Source of the DNA: Methylocapsa sp. D3K7
GTDB lineage: Bacteria; Pseudomonadota; Alphaproteobacteria; Rhizobiales; Beijerinckiaceae
Length of the DNA: 64,000 nucleotides
NCBI RefSeq assembly: GCF_029855125.1
Contig: NZ_CP123229.1
Location: forward strand, 1,860,001-1,924,000
Direction: 5' to 3'
The notes under the pieces were generated by a model that made no database searches, was not told the DNA's origin, and was given only the letters and a program-made list of their open reading frames with translations. How positions within the stretch are numbered: the first letter of the stretch is position 1; the number at the start of each line of letters is the position of its first letter. This document shows, piece after piece, positions 40,316-47,862 of the stretch. Position numbers and translations under genes: made by a program.

Positions 40316-42052
40316 TCAGGCAGGCGCAAATCCGAGAAGCCGCCGCTGCTCCTGCCAATCGTGCGGCAGATTTCTGGAGAGCATCACGAGTCGCGTCGGC
40401 GTCAGCTCGATGGGCTGTTGGCCGACCAGGATCGCGCGAACGATTTCGGGAGAGAGATACGAGAGACGAACGAGCACCGCCAGATAATCGCGCCTGACGC
40501 CGAGCCGCGCCGCCATGGCGTCAATGCTGTCATCACGGCCCGCAAGGAGCATGTTGCGCGTTGCCATCGCTCGGGCGATCAGGGAGGTAAGGCCGCTGTC
40601 GATCGCCATCGCGGCGCCGTTGCCGATCACCATACGGACGCCCTTTCCTGCTCGGCGAAGACTTGCGGTGATGGACAGGACGAAAGGTTCAATGCTAGGC
40701 ATGTAATCCGAATCCGTTGTCTTGGCAGACGCGCCGGGCATTACGCTCAATACGAGCGTGGTTCGATTGAGCCATACCAAAATTTGCGCCTCGCCAATCT
40801 GGATCTGCTGGACCAGGGAATGCACGAGTGCGCGGAGCTCGAGGGATGCAAGCGTGGTCCAGCGCTCCGCTAGCTTTGCTGATCGCTCGATCACCGCTCG
40901 TTGGGTCGCGGCATCAAGGCCGAGCGGCGCGATGGCGTCGCTGATTTCCGCGTCGGACGCGAAGAGCGCGCGCAGGCGGTCGAGCACCAGCCCTTCGATG
41001 TCGCCCGCCGGAATGCGCCGGCCTTTGGGATGCTCAGAGCGGCTACCCGTGATGAGTGCGGTCGAGACATAGTATCGATACCGCCTGCCCTTCTTGACCG
41101 CATGCGTCGGAGATAGGCGAGCGCCGTCGGCATCGACAATCAGACCCGACAACAGACTTGGCGCCTCGGCGCCAACGGCCATCGACCGCTCGCGCCGACC
41201 GGCAGCGAGTCTGTCCTGAACAGAGTGCCAAAGCTCTGGCTCGATGATCGCCTCATGCTGGCCGGGGTAGATTTTCTCATTATGCGCGACCTCGCCGCGG
41301 TAAAGTCGGTTCTGTAGCATCAGGTAAAGCGCGCCGCGGGAGAAGCGCTTGCCACCGGAAAGCTGTCCGCTGGCTCCTTCCCGTCGCTTGCTTACGATGC
41401 CGGCCCGCTCGAGCTCTGCCTTCAACAGCGCGACCGAGCCAAGCTCGGCGTAGCGCTGGAAAATCATCCTGACAGTCGACGCCTCTGCTTGGTTGACGAC
41501 CAGCTTCCGTTCCTTAACGTCGTAGCCAAGCGGCACATTGCCGCCCATCCACATGCCCTTGGCCTTCGACGCCGCGATCTTGTCGCGAATGCGCTCACCG
41601 GCGATCTCGCGCTCGAATTGTGCGAAGGAGAGCAGCATGTTAAGCGTCAGACGCCCCATCGAGGTCGTCGTGTTGAACTGCTGCGTCACGGAGACGAACG
41701 AGGCGTCCTGGGCATCCAGCACATCGACGATCTTGGCGAAATCGGCGAGCGATCGAGTCAGGCGGTCGACCTTGTAAACGACAATGATCTGAACCTTGCC
41801 AGCCGTGATGTCCCCCAGAAGCCGCTGCAGCGCCGGCCGCTCCATCGTGCCACCGGAAAGGCCCCCGTCGTCATACATGTCTGGGAGTGCAACCCAGCCG
41901 GCATGGCGCTGGCTCACGATATAAGCCTCGCAGGCTTCCCGCTGTGCATCGAGAGAGTTGAACTCCTGCTCGAGCCCATCGTCGGACGATTTTCGGGTGT
42001 AGATCGCGCAACGAACAATCTGGCCGGACTTCGGGCGATCAGGCTTCCGCAT
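40316..42052 (-). CDS. Large serine recombinase
   Basis: Site-specific recombinase (578 aa) with an N-terminal resolvase domain: YTRKSSDDG places the nucleophile at S22, and VYKVDRLTRSLADF, NMLLSFAQFEREIAGERIRDK follow. Then a 'Recombinase' domain (GNVPLGYDVKERKLVVN ... FSRGALYLMLQNRLYRGE) and a zinc-ribbon-like region lacking obvious cysteines. Such proteins integrate or excise mobile elements with short att sites. It sits 207 bp from tRNA-Gln and overlaps the DUF2924 gene by 14 bp, completing a three-gene module found in rhizobial mobile elements. Confidence 0.93.
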   Translation of the reverse strand: MRKPDRPKSGQIVRCAIYTRKSSDDGLEQEFNSLDAQREACEAYIVSQRHAGWVALPDMYDDGGLSGGTMERPALQRLLGDITAGKVQIIVVYKVDRLTRSLADFAKIVDVLDAQDASFVSVTQQFNTTTSMGRLTLNMLLSFAQFEREIAGERIRDKIAASKAKGMWMGGNVPLGYDVKERKLVVNQAEASTVRMIFQRYAELGSVALLKAELERAGIVSKRREGASGQLSGGKRFSRGALYLMLQNRLYRGEVAHNEKIYPGQHEAIIEPELWHSVQDRLAAGRRERSMAVGAEAPSLLSGLIVDADGARLSPTHAVKKGRRYRYYVSTALITGSRSEHPKGRRIPAGDIEGLVLDRLRALFASDAEISDAIAPLGLDAATQRAVIERSAKLAERWTTLASLELRALVHSLVQQIQIGEAQILVWLNRTTLVLSVMPGASAKTTDSDYMPSIEPFVLSITASLRRAGKGVRMVIGNGAAMAIDSGLTSLIARAMATRNMLLAGRDDSIDAMAARLGVRRDYLAVLVRLSYLSPEIVRAILVGQQPIELTPTRLVMLSRNLPHDWQEQRRLLGFAPA

Positions 42053-42524
42053 GGTCGCCCTCCGCGCTCTCGACTGAGCGGCCTGCGGCCTTCCTCAAAC
42101 CGAAAAATCGAGGACCCGACCAATGGGCCCCCGTGATCTCGCGGGCGACAAGTGTGAGGGACCGATAGCGCCGGCCGTTCCATTCAAAGCCGTCGGCATG
42201 GACAAGCACGGCATGAGTGACGCCGCGCCATTCGCGCACAAGCCGCGTGCCGGGCTTTAATGAAATTGGGGGTGGGGGCTTTTGCGTGTCGCTTGCCTCC
42301 GAGGCGAGGTCAAGGCGTTCCAGCTTGCGCAGGATCGATTCGGAAAGGCCGCCGAGCGGCCTTTCCTGGAGCTTGTAGGTGATGCCGCGTATCAAGAGAT
42401 CACGGGACAACCGCATGGGCGGCGGCGTCCGATGCAGCCGCCGCCATTCGCCACGCAGTTCGAAGATCGTCGAGGCGGAAAGCCGCGCCAGCACCTCCGC
42501 GACATCAATCGACGACTTGGCCAT
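42039..42524 (-). CDS. DUF2924 domain protein
   Basis: 161-aa protein. The DUF2924 signature is ELRGEWRRLHRTPPPMRLSRDLLIR, with GTRLVREWRGVTHAVLVHAD and GFEWNGRRYRSLTLVAREIT. ATG at 42524 begins one base after the stop of the DUF3489 gene, so translation is probably coupled. The family occurs beside serine recombinases in Hyphomicrobiales and may act as a directionality or DNA-binding partner; that role is inference. Confidence 0.88.
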   Translation of the reverse strand: MAKSSIDVAEVLARLSASTIFELRGEWRRLHRTPPPMRLSRDLLIRGITYKLQERPLGGLSESILRKLERLDLASEASDTQKPPPPISLKPGTRLVREWRGVTHAVLVHADGFEWNGRRYRSLTLVAREITGAHWSGPRFFGLRKAAGRSVESAEGDHAEA

Positions 42525-42525
42525 G

Positions 42526-42933
42526 TCAGCGGCCGCGGCGCGTTTCGATGCGGTAACGGCGAAAACCATCATCGGGCTTCACTGATGTAAGCGAAAATCC
42601 GAGCTTTTTCTTCACCGTACCCGCCAAAAACCCACGCACGCTATGCTGCTGCCAGCCTGTCGCCTGCATCATCTCTGCAATGCTCGTCCCCTCCGGCCGG
42701 CTAAGCAAAGTGAGCATGCGTTCCTGCTTGGTGGCACGCTCGAAGTTTGCTTCATCAGTCTTCGGTAAGATCTTCGCGGCGGCGACTCGCTCGGACTTCG
42801 AGACAACAGTCCGCGGTGATTTCTTGGCGGTGGACGAGACCTTGCGTCGGGACGGCGTATTTGATTTGGCGGCCCCCTTTTTGGGTGCGGCGTGCATGGG
42901 GTTCTGGGGCTTCTCGATGGAAAGGGTCGACAT
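42526..42933 (-). CDS. DUF3489 domain protein
   Basis: 135-aa basic protein. ATG at 42933 follows AAGGAG. Residues about 1-60 are Lys/Pro/Ser-rich and probably disordered. The C-terminal half is the DUF3489 winged-helix-like domain (KQERMLTLLSRPEGTSIAEM ... TGWQQHSVRGFLAGTVKKKLG). It is first in the DUF3489-DUF2924-recombinase operon and a candidate regulator or excision cofactor. Confidence 0.88.
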   Translation of the reverse strand: MSTLSIEKPQNPMHAAPKKGAAKSNTPSRRKVSSTAKKSPRTVVSKSERVAAAKILPKTDEANFERATKQERMLTLLSRPEGTSIAEMMQATGWQQHSVRGFLAGTVKKKLGFSLTSVKPDDGFRRYRIETRRGR

Positions 42934-43217
42934 GGTCTTGGGCTCCTTTGGATCACGGCGCCGGAACTGGCGCTCGCACGACCCAAAGCCCCGCAAATCG
43001 CGGGGGAACCCTCAGTGTGCCAGCTGTTGGCCAAGTCCACCGGCAGGCACCCTAGCAATGCGTCCTTTGCGGCAGAAGTCCAGACGAATTCGGAGGCCAG
43101 AGTGCGATTGAGGCGTCGTAGTTGGGAAGCCCTGGCCGGTCGATTGACCGGGCCACCGCCAACACAACCCCACGGTGTTAGCCCCCCAAGTGCACCTGTT
43201 AATCTCAGGGCGCATAA
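42934..43217. other. Gap between the recombinase module and the first tRNA fragment
   Basis: No supportable gene. It should contain the promoter of the DUF3489 operon. The GC-rich sequence shows no IS ends or clear repeats. Confidence 0.4.
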
Positions 43218-43278
43218 GCGGGAGAGCACTCCCTTGGTAAGGGAGAGGCCGAGAGTTCAATCCTCTCTCGCAGCACCA
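43218..43278 (+). pseudogene. tRNA-Thr(GGT) 3' fragment (att-like scar A)
   Basis: Anticodon arm CTCCC-TTGGTAA-GGGAG (anticodon GGT), variable loop, T-arm GAGAG-TTCAATC-CTCTC, acceptor 3' strand TCGCAGC, A and CCA are intact. The D-arm 3' half is present, but the acceptor 5' strand (expected GCTGCGA) and D-arm 5' half are missing. This is the pattern left at the distal end of an element integrated into a tRNA 3' end. Confidence 0.85.
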
Positions 43279-43400
43279 TTCAAACCCTCTTAAAATGTGG
43301 GTCTTTTCGACGTCATATAAGACGTTTGGGCGCAGGTAACGGCCGTTTCAGTCTGGGGAAAATCCGGGGACATGTGTTTCTAGCTTCCTGCCACCCTGTG
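43279..43400 (+). repeat. tRNA-linked repeat, copy A
   Basis: Starts right after the tRNA CCA. Contains GGTCTTTTCGACGTCATATA, GCGCAGGTAACGGCCGTTTC (43330-43349) and GGGGAAAATCCGGGGACA (43355-43372). Similarity to copy C continues through TTCTAG and CCCTGTGCCG to about 43400. 43401-43653 shows nothing recognisable. Confidence 0.9.
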
Positions 43401-43653
43401 CCGCAGAGACAGAAACGTTCTTGGCGCTATTGGCGCGGTGCGGCAAAATCCGAACCGTGTGGCACCTCCATCTCCAGCACCATGATGGCGATGATCCCAT
43501 CGGTGAAAGCTTCAAGCCGCCCTTTGTGCATCAGCGGCCTTTCTCAAAATGGGAGAGCGCCCGCCGGGTAGTGGAACGTCCGGCCCAGATGACTGAGTTT
43601 ATCTTCGGCTATCGTCCCTTCGTGATAATGCAGCGAGCGCACATATAACCCGC

Positions 43654-44016
43654 TCATTCGTGCCCCGGGAAAATATCGGTACAGTGGAGGTCTGGCCCCC
43701 CTAAGCGAAAGGCTCCTGCGCTGCGTAACGCGTCGAGATCCACGCGGCTTCCGCAGGTCCGCCCATATTGCCACAGGTATGTGTCCATCAAGACCCGTTT
43801 GCTTAACCAGATCGAGTCACAAGTGCTCATCGATCCATTGTAACAGGCGATCAGGTCTCCATTGAAGTCCGCGGCCCAGTCACCCGGCTCGGCCTGCTCT
43901 GGGTAAACAGACGGGGGTAGGTCGTCATCGGCGCGGGCCCACGTGTCACACCCCGAGAGGATAATAACCACTGCGGCGAACCGGACGGCGAAAATTATTG
44001 CGACGCGCTTGCTCAT
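43654..44016 (-). CDS. Putative lipoprotein (120 aa)
   Basis: ATG at 44016 follows GGAGAAAT. The N-terminus MSKRVAIIFAVRFAAVVIIL leads to a lipobox LSGC. The mature part has four cysteines (IACYNGSM, STCDSIWL, RTCGSRV, LHCTDIF), suggesting two disulfides, and is acidic at its start. Family not recognised. It begins cassette A-B. Confidence 0.65.
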   Translation of the reverse strand: MSKRVAIIFAVRFAAVVIILSGCDTWARADDDLPPSVYPEQAEPGDWAADFNGDLIACYNGSMSTCDSIWLSKRVLMDTYLWQYGRTCGSRVDLDALRSAGAFRLGGPDLHCTDIFPGHE

Positions 44017-44091
44017 AATATTTCTCCGGAGTTCAGGTCCTTCCCCATCGCGGCTGCATTTTAAATTTTTTGCGGCTGAAAGGTTATCGAG

Positions 44092-44355
44092 ATGCAAAAA
44101 CCTATCGACACTAAGATCGAAGAACCAGCAGTAACCCTCCCAGAGACAGTGCCGACATCTGAAGACGATTTTGCTAAACTGATTTTCGAGTTCGTAGATT
44201 TTTCTCGAAAGTCTATCGCTTGCTTGATTCAGACCGGCAAGCACTTGATCGCGGGCTATGGCAACTGGACGCCCTTCGTAGAAAACGTCCTATACCCTCA
44301 GCGCACAGACATGCGGAAGGCACTGCGTCTGATGGCGATAGCCAGGATCACATAA
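44092..44355 (+). CDS. Small DUF3102-like protein (87 aa), possibly truncated
   Basis: ATG at 44092 behind a weak AAAGG. The part LIQTGKHLIAGYGNWTPFV followed by RKALRLMAIA resembles the DUF3102 core (GrhLieAK...GeW...R.lM.iA) found in plasmid and phage genes. The ORF stops where that family normally continues, so it may be a remnant. A good terminator follows within 30 bp, arguing that it is transcribed. Confidence 0.5.
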   Translation: MQKPIDTKIEEPAVTLPETVPTSEDDFAKLIFEFVDFSRKSIACLIQTGKHLIAGYGNWTPFVENVLYPQRTDMRKALRLMAIARIT

Positions 44356-44360
44356 GCTCA

Positions 44361-44384
44361 AAAGCGGCGATTTTGCCGTTTTTT
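44361..44384 (+). terminator. Rho-independent terminator
   Basis: 8-bp stem AAAGCGGC / GCCGTTTT (one G-U pair) around a GATTTT loop, running into a T-tract, directly after the small DUF3102-like ORF. The following 44385-44600 is strongly AT-rich and holds no gene. Confidence 0.6.
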
Positions 44385-44600
44385 CCGACGAGATATTTCC
44401 ATGACCAAGATGTTATCTTGTCCGGGCCATTTTGCCGAAAAATCCCAGTGTCGAGAAAAGTAAAAATATGAATAGGAAGAGGTAAATAAAGAAAAACTAA
44501 ATAAAATAGCGGCAGCATTTAGTTAATAATCTAGAGAAATTATATTGGGCAATATGCGCAACTGCCCGGCCCAAAAACCCTCGCCAGCGCCGATGTACCT

Positions 44601-45446
44601 TTACCGAAGGCCGGTCGGTTCTACGACCCTACGGTAAAGATGCCAGGTAGAATGCGCGAGAACGGGCACCACGACCGCGAGACCGGCAAAAAACAACAGG
44701 AAACCGATGGCTAAGGACCCGGCGACGATTAATCCCCAAAGCGCCATAGTGAACGGGTTCACGAGCACGGCCTTGATGGACGTTTGAATGGCGATGGGAA
44801 CGTCGATTGTTGGCGTTACGACTGGGTGCTCGATCCCGACATCAAGGGCTTCAGGATCGATTGGGCGGTCGAGAAGCATCGGGAAGGAAACGACGCTCAC
44901 GCTCAAGGCCAGCACAGCAAAGACGAAACCGATTCCGGTGCCAAATCCGATCAGCTTCCAGCCTTGCGGCGTGTCGAAGATAGTCGTGATGAATTGGGTG
45001 AACGACTGAGGCGGCGCGGGTCCAAGGAGCGACACGTAAAGAGCCTGGGCCGCAAAGAGCCAGCACCCGAATATCACCAGCATTAAGAGGCCGAGCGAGA
45101 GGATGGGGAATATCGCATGCGAGCGCACCACGGCGAATGCATGTTTCCACGAGGTGTCGAGGCCAAGCTCCCGCGCTTGGCTTATCTCATATAAGCCAAT
45201 TCCCGCAAAGGGGCCAATGAGAGCGAACCCTGATAGAAGGGGGAAGATCAACTGCGGAGACGCGCCGACAACAAGCCCGATCCCGACGAGAGGATAGATG
45301 AGACCCAAAAAAACGAGGTGCGAAGGTTTCGCCGAGAAATCAGCGAGACCTTTGGCTAAAGCGTCCTTGAGGTCCCCTGGGCCGATCTTGCGCACACGAT
45401 AGACCGGGGCCGAATCCGAACCGGTGATCACATTAGACTGTGACAT
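44601..45446 (-). CDS. DUF2189 membrane protein
   Basis: 281-aa protein with about six membrane segments. ATG at 45446 follows GGGAGGAAC, while the longer upstream frame has no support. KIGPGDLKDALAKGLADF and SHLVFLGLIYPLVGIGLVVG open the domain. LIGPFAGIGLYEISQARELG and the C-terminal VVVPVLAHSTWHLYRRVV are DUF2189 signatures. The family is thought to be a cytochrome c oxidase-associated or general inner-membrane protein, but its function is not established. Confidence 0.88.
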   Translation of the reverse strand: MSQSNVITGSDSAPVYRVRKIGPGDLKDALAKGLADFSAKPSHLVFLGLIYPLVGIGLVVGASPQLIFPLLSGFALIGPFAGIGLYEISQARELGLDTSWKHAFAVVRSHAIFPILSLGLLMLVIFGCWLFAAQALYVSLLGPAPPQSFTQFITTIFDTPQGWKLIGFGTGIGFVFAVLALSVSVVSFPMLLDRPIDPEALDVGIEHPVVTPTIDVPIAIQTSIKAVLVNPFTMALWGLIVAGSLAIGFLLFFAGLAVVVPVLAHSTWHLYRRVVEPTGLR

Positions 45447-45630
45447 TGGCGTTCCTCCCAAACCGAGTAACAAGCGGTCACGAGGTCGCAAAGCTCTGCA
45501 TCGCTGCTGGTCATGCGGAACCGCGAGCTGTATTTTTAGACACCATACGCTCTCGTGCGGAAGTTGTCGCCCCTGAGGTGGAGAGAACGTGAAGCCGTCA
45601 CAATTCGAAGGTCGGCGTTGGGAGGTCGGA

Positions 45631-46668
45631 ATGGGCGCAGTGATCGCGTACGTGGTATCCGGCACAGTTGCTGCCAGCGTGGTGACGCCGGTGGATACGG
45701 TCGGCAATACCGTCGGTTCACCCGTCGTAATCGGGGGCGGAGCGCAGTCGATCGCGGTGACGCCCAATGGCAAGATGGTCTATGTCCCCAACGGTGTGCT
45801 TAACACTGTGACCCCGATCCGCACGGCAACCAACACGGCCCTTCCGCCGATACCGGTTGGCAGCGAACCGTTCGCGATGGTCGTGACACCCAACGGTAGG
45901 ACCGTCTACGTCGGGAACACCAGTTCGGCCTCGGTGACGCCGATCCGCGTCTCGACCAACAGCCCACTGGCCGACATCCCGGTTGGCAACGTACCGGCCC
46001 GCGTGGTGATCACACCCAATGGCAGGACCGTCTACACGGTAAATGCCACGGACAACACCGTCACACCGATCCAGGTATCGACCCATACCGCCGGGCCGGC
46101 CATCCCGGTCGGGGGGTTCCCGAACTCCGCCGCCATCACCCCCGACGGCAAAACGCTCTACGTCGGCAACCTCAACGATTCCACTGTGACTCCGATCCAC
46201 GTGCCGACCAACACGGCAGGACCGCCGATTCCGGTCGGCAATCAACCCGTCGCCATCGTCGTCACTCCGAATGGCAAGACGGCTTACGTCTCCAACCAAG
46301 GCGACGACACCGTGACTCCGATCCACGTCCGGACCAACACAGTCCTGCCCGCCATCCCAGTAGGCCACCAGCCCTTTGACATGGCCGTCACACCCAACGG
46401 ACGGACGCTCTACGTCCTCAACTCTGGTGGCGACACCGTGACACCGATCCGGGTGGCCACCAACACGGCAGGCGCCCCCATTCCGGTCCCGCATCAGCCG
46501 TTCACGCTCGCCATCACTCCGGACGGCAAGACGCTCTACGTGACCGGCGGCGCCAATTTGCTCATTCCAATCCATACCTCGACCAACCATCCTGGGACGC
46601 CCGTCGTCGTCGGGGTGTCGCCCAGCGCCATCGCCTTCGCCATTCTGGGATGGCAGTTCCCTTGGTAG
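45631..46668 (+). CDS. YVTN-type beta-propeller repeat protein
   Basis: Repeat protein of about 345 aa. ATG at 45631 has GGGAGG just upstream; GTG at 45589 is an alternative. The repeat unit is about 42 residues (VTPNGKTVYVxN ... TVTPI ... TNTAGPPIPVG), with seven clear copies, fitting a seven-bladed propeller. No signal peptide or enzyme motif is visible. The last residues (AILGWQFPW) and the stop codon fall inside the tRNA-Thr fragment B, so the 3' end was probably created by the integration event. Confidence 0.85.
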   Translation: MGAVIAYVVSGTVAASVVTPVDTVGNTVGSPVVIGGGAQSIAVTPNGKMVYVPNGVLNTVTPIRTATNTALPPIPVGSEPFAMVVTPNGRTVYVGNTSSASVTPIRVSTNSPLADIPVGNVPARVVITPNGRTVYTVNATDNTVTPIQVSTHTAGPAIPVGGFPNSAAITPDGKTLYVGNLNDSTVTPIHVPTNTAGPPIPVGNQPVAIVVTPNGKTAYVSNQGDDTVTPIHVRTNTVLPAIPVGHQPFDMAVTPNGRTLYVLNSGGDTVTPIRVATNTAGAPIPVPHQPFTLAITPDGKTLYVTGGANLLIPIHTSTNHPGTPVVVGVSPSAIAFAILGWQFPW

Positions 46669-46703
46669 GGGAGAGGCGAGTTCAATCCTCTCTCGCAGTA
46701 CCA
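46658..46703 (+). pseudogene. tRNA-Thr 3' fragment (att-like scar B)
   Basis: CCCTTGGTAGGGGAGAGGC, then GAGTTCAATCCTCTCTCGCA and GTACCA. It matches scar A from the anticodon arm to CCA, with a two-base deletion and a few substitutions. It is more decayed than A and overlaps the end of the YVTN gene. Confidence 0.8.
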
Positions 46704-46805
46704 GCAACTCCCTCTAAAAATGTTGGTCTTTTCGAGTCATATAAGACGTTTAGCGCAGGTAACGGCCGTTTCAGTCCGGGGAAAATCCGGGGACAGGCGT
46801 TACTA
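46704..46805 (+). repeat. tRNA-linked repeat, copy B
   Basis: CCTCTAAAAATGTTGGTCTT, GTCATATAAGACGTTTAGCG, CAGGTAACGGCCGTTTCAG and GGGGAAAATCCGGGGACA in the same order and spacing as copy A, with single-base indels. Confidence 0.9.
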
Positions 46806-46846
46806 GGAGCGCTGTTGTAACGTTCCAGCGCGGGATGCCACTTCCA

Positions 46847-47401
46847 TCATTCCAACAACGTTCCGGGCGGTGGTGGTCCCATTTGCGAAGGCGAATCCGA
46901 TTGTGGCGGCGGAGTCCTGGCCTCTAAGCCCTTCCGGTAGCCTTCTTCATAGCCCCTTTCATAGCCCCTTTCATAGCCGGCCTCATTGCCTGCTTCCCGA
47001 CCGGCTTCGTACCCCTCTGTGTGGCCGGCCTCATGTCCAAACTTTCGGCCCGCCTCAAATCCCTCCGCGTGGCCGGCTTCGTGTCCCGCTTGCCGGCCAG
47101 CTTCGTACCCCTTTGCGTAGCCGGTCTCATGGCCCGCCTCTTGGCCGGCCTCACAGCCCTCTGTGTAGCCGGCCTCGTGTCCAACTTTCCGGCCCGCCTC
47201 AAATCCCTCCGCGTGGCCGGCCTCATGTCCCGCATCTCTGCCGCCTTTATAACCCTCGTTATGGCCCGCCTCATATCCGGCCTTCCGGCCGGCTTCATGC
47301 GCTGCGCTGACCTCCGCAACGGCGTCGGGGGATGAAAGACGTGAGCCGGGGGTGTTACTAAACCGGGCGATCAGGTCGGCGATAAGATTTTTGATGCCCA
47401 T
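46847..47401 (-). CDS. Glycine-periodic (xxGx) repeat protein, 184 aa
   Basis: Second ATG (47401) chosen because GGAGGG lies 8-9 bases upstream. Residues about 1-35 are a short unique region (MGIKNLIADLIARFSN). Then follow about 28 tetrapeptides with Gly at every fourth position (EAGH, AEGF, EAGR, KVGH and similar), and a Pro-rich tail (ARTPPPQSDSPSQ). Such Gly stripes resemble Yae1-type or GxxxG helix-packing repeats and imply a long self-associating helix. The repeats keep two antisense frames open by chance. It is the last gene of the leftward PHA/chaperone block. Confidence 0.75.
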   Translation of the reverse strand: MGIKNLIADLIARFSNTPGSRLSSPDAVAEVSAAHEAGRKAGYEAGHNEGYKGGRDAGHEAGHAEGFEAGRKVGHEAGYTEGCEAGQEAGHETGYAKGYEAGRQAGHEAGHAEGFEAGRKFGHEAGHTEGYEAGREAGNEAGYERGYERGYEEGYRKGLEARTPPPQSDSPSQMGPPPPGTLLE

Positions 47402-47862
47402 GGTCATGCCCTCCAAATCAGTGAGCCATGAAACTCCAGATACATATAGATTGGAAGCGCGAGGTATTTTGACGAGAATTCGTAAACTAGCTGGAATGAG
47501 CTTTGCGAGCACGGAGGCCCGCGAAATCCCAAACTCCATGTTCTAGTCACGCTTTAGTTGGTCTATTTTCCCGCTATCAATATATCCCCATTTGTTCTTA
47601 ACGGGGCACAGTGCTAGGCAGCAATTTAAGCCAGTTTTGACGTGCAGCCTTGCAATTAAAAAAATTGAGGAAAGCGACTGCCGCAGCCAATGAGCGGGAC
47701 CAGACCTCATGCAACATGTGCACGCCGCAACGGCTCGGCGTAGAGCAGTCTATCCGGCAGCTGATCTGGAACTAGGAACGGTCGACCCTTCCTGGTGAAA
47801 GCGGCCTTGCTGCCAAGACAAACCCGTTGTTGTTTCCAGCAGCTGTTGGCAGTGCAGTACCT
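47402..47862. other. Intergenic region between the xxGx gene and hsp70
   Basis: 461 bp with no supportable gene, structured RNA or repeat. It probably contains a promoter for the xxGx gene. Confidence 0.4.

Noticed and set aside
43203..43278. Functional tRNA-Thr gene
   Set aside because: The acceptor 5' strand GCTGCGA and the D-arm 5' half are not present, so no cloverleaf can form.
45718..46707. 329-codon leftward frame opposite the YVTN gene
   Set aside because: Mirror of the periodic repeat; composition rich in Arg/Gly/Asp with no family match.
46870..47335. Rightward Pro/Leu/Cys-rich reading frames over the xxGx gene
   Set aside because: They are open only because the antisense of the tetrapeptide repeat has no stops; no ribosome-binding sites or family resemblance.
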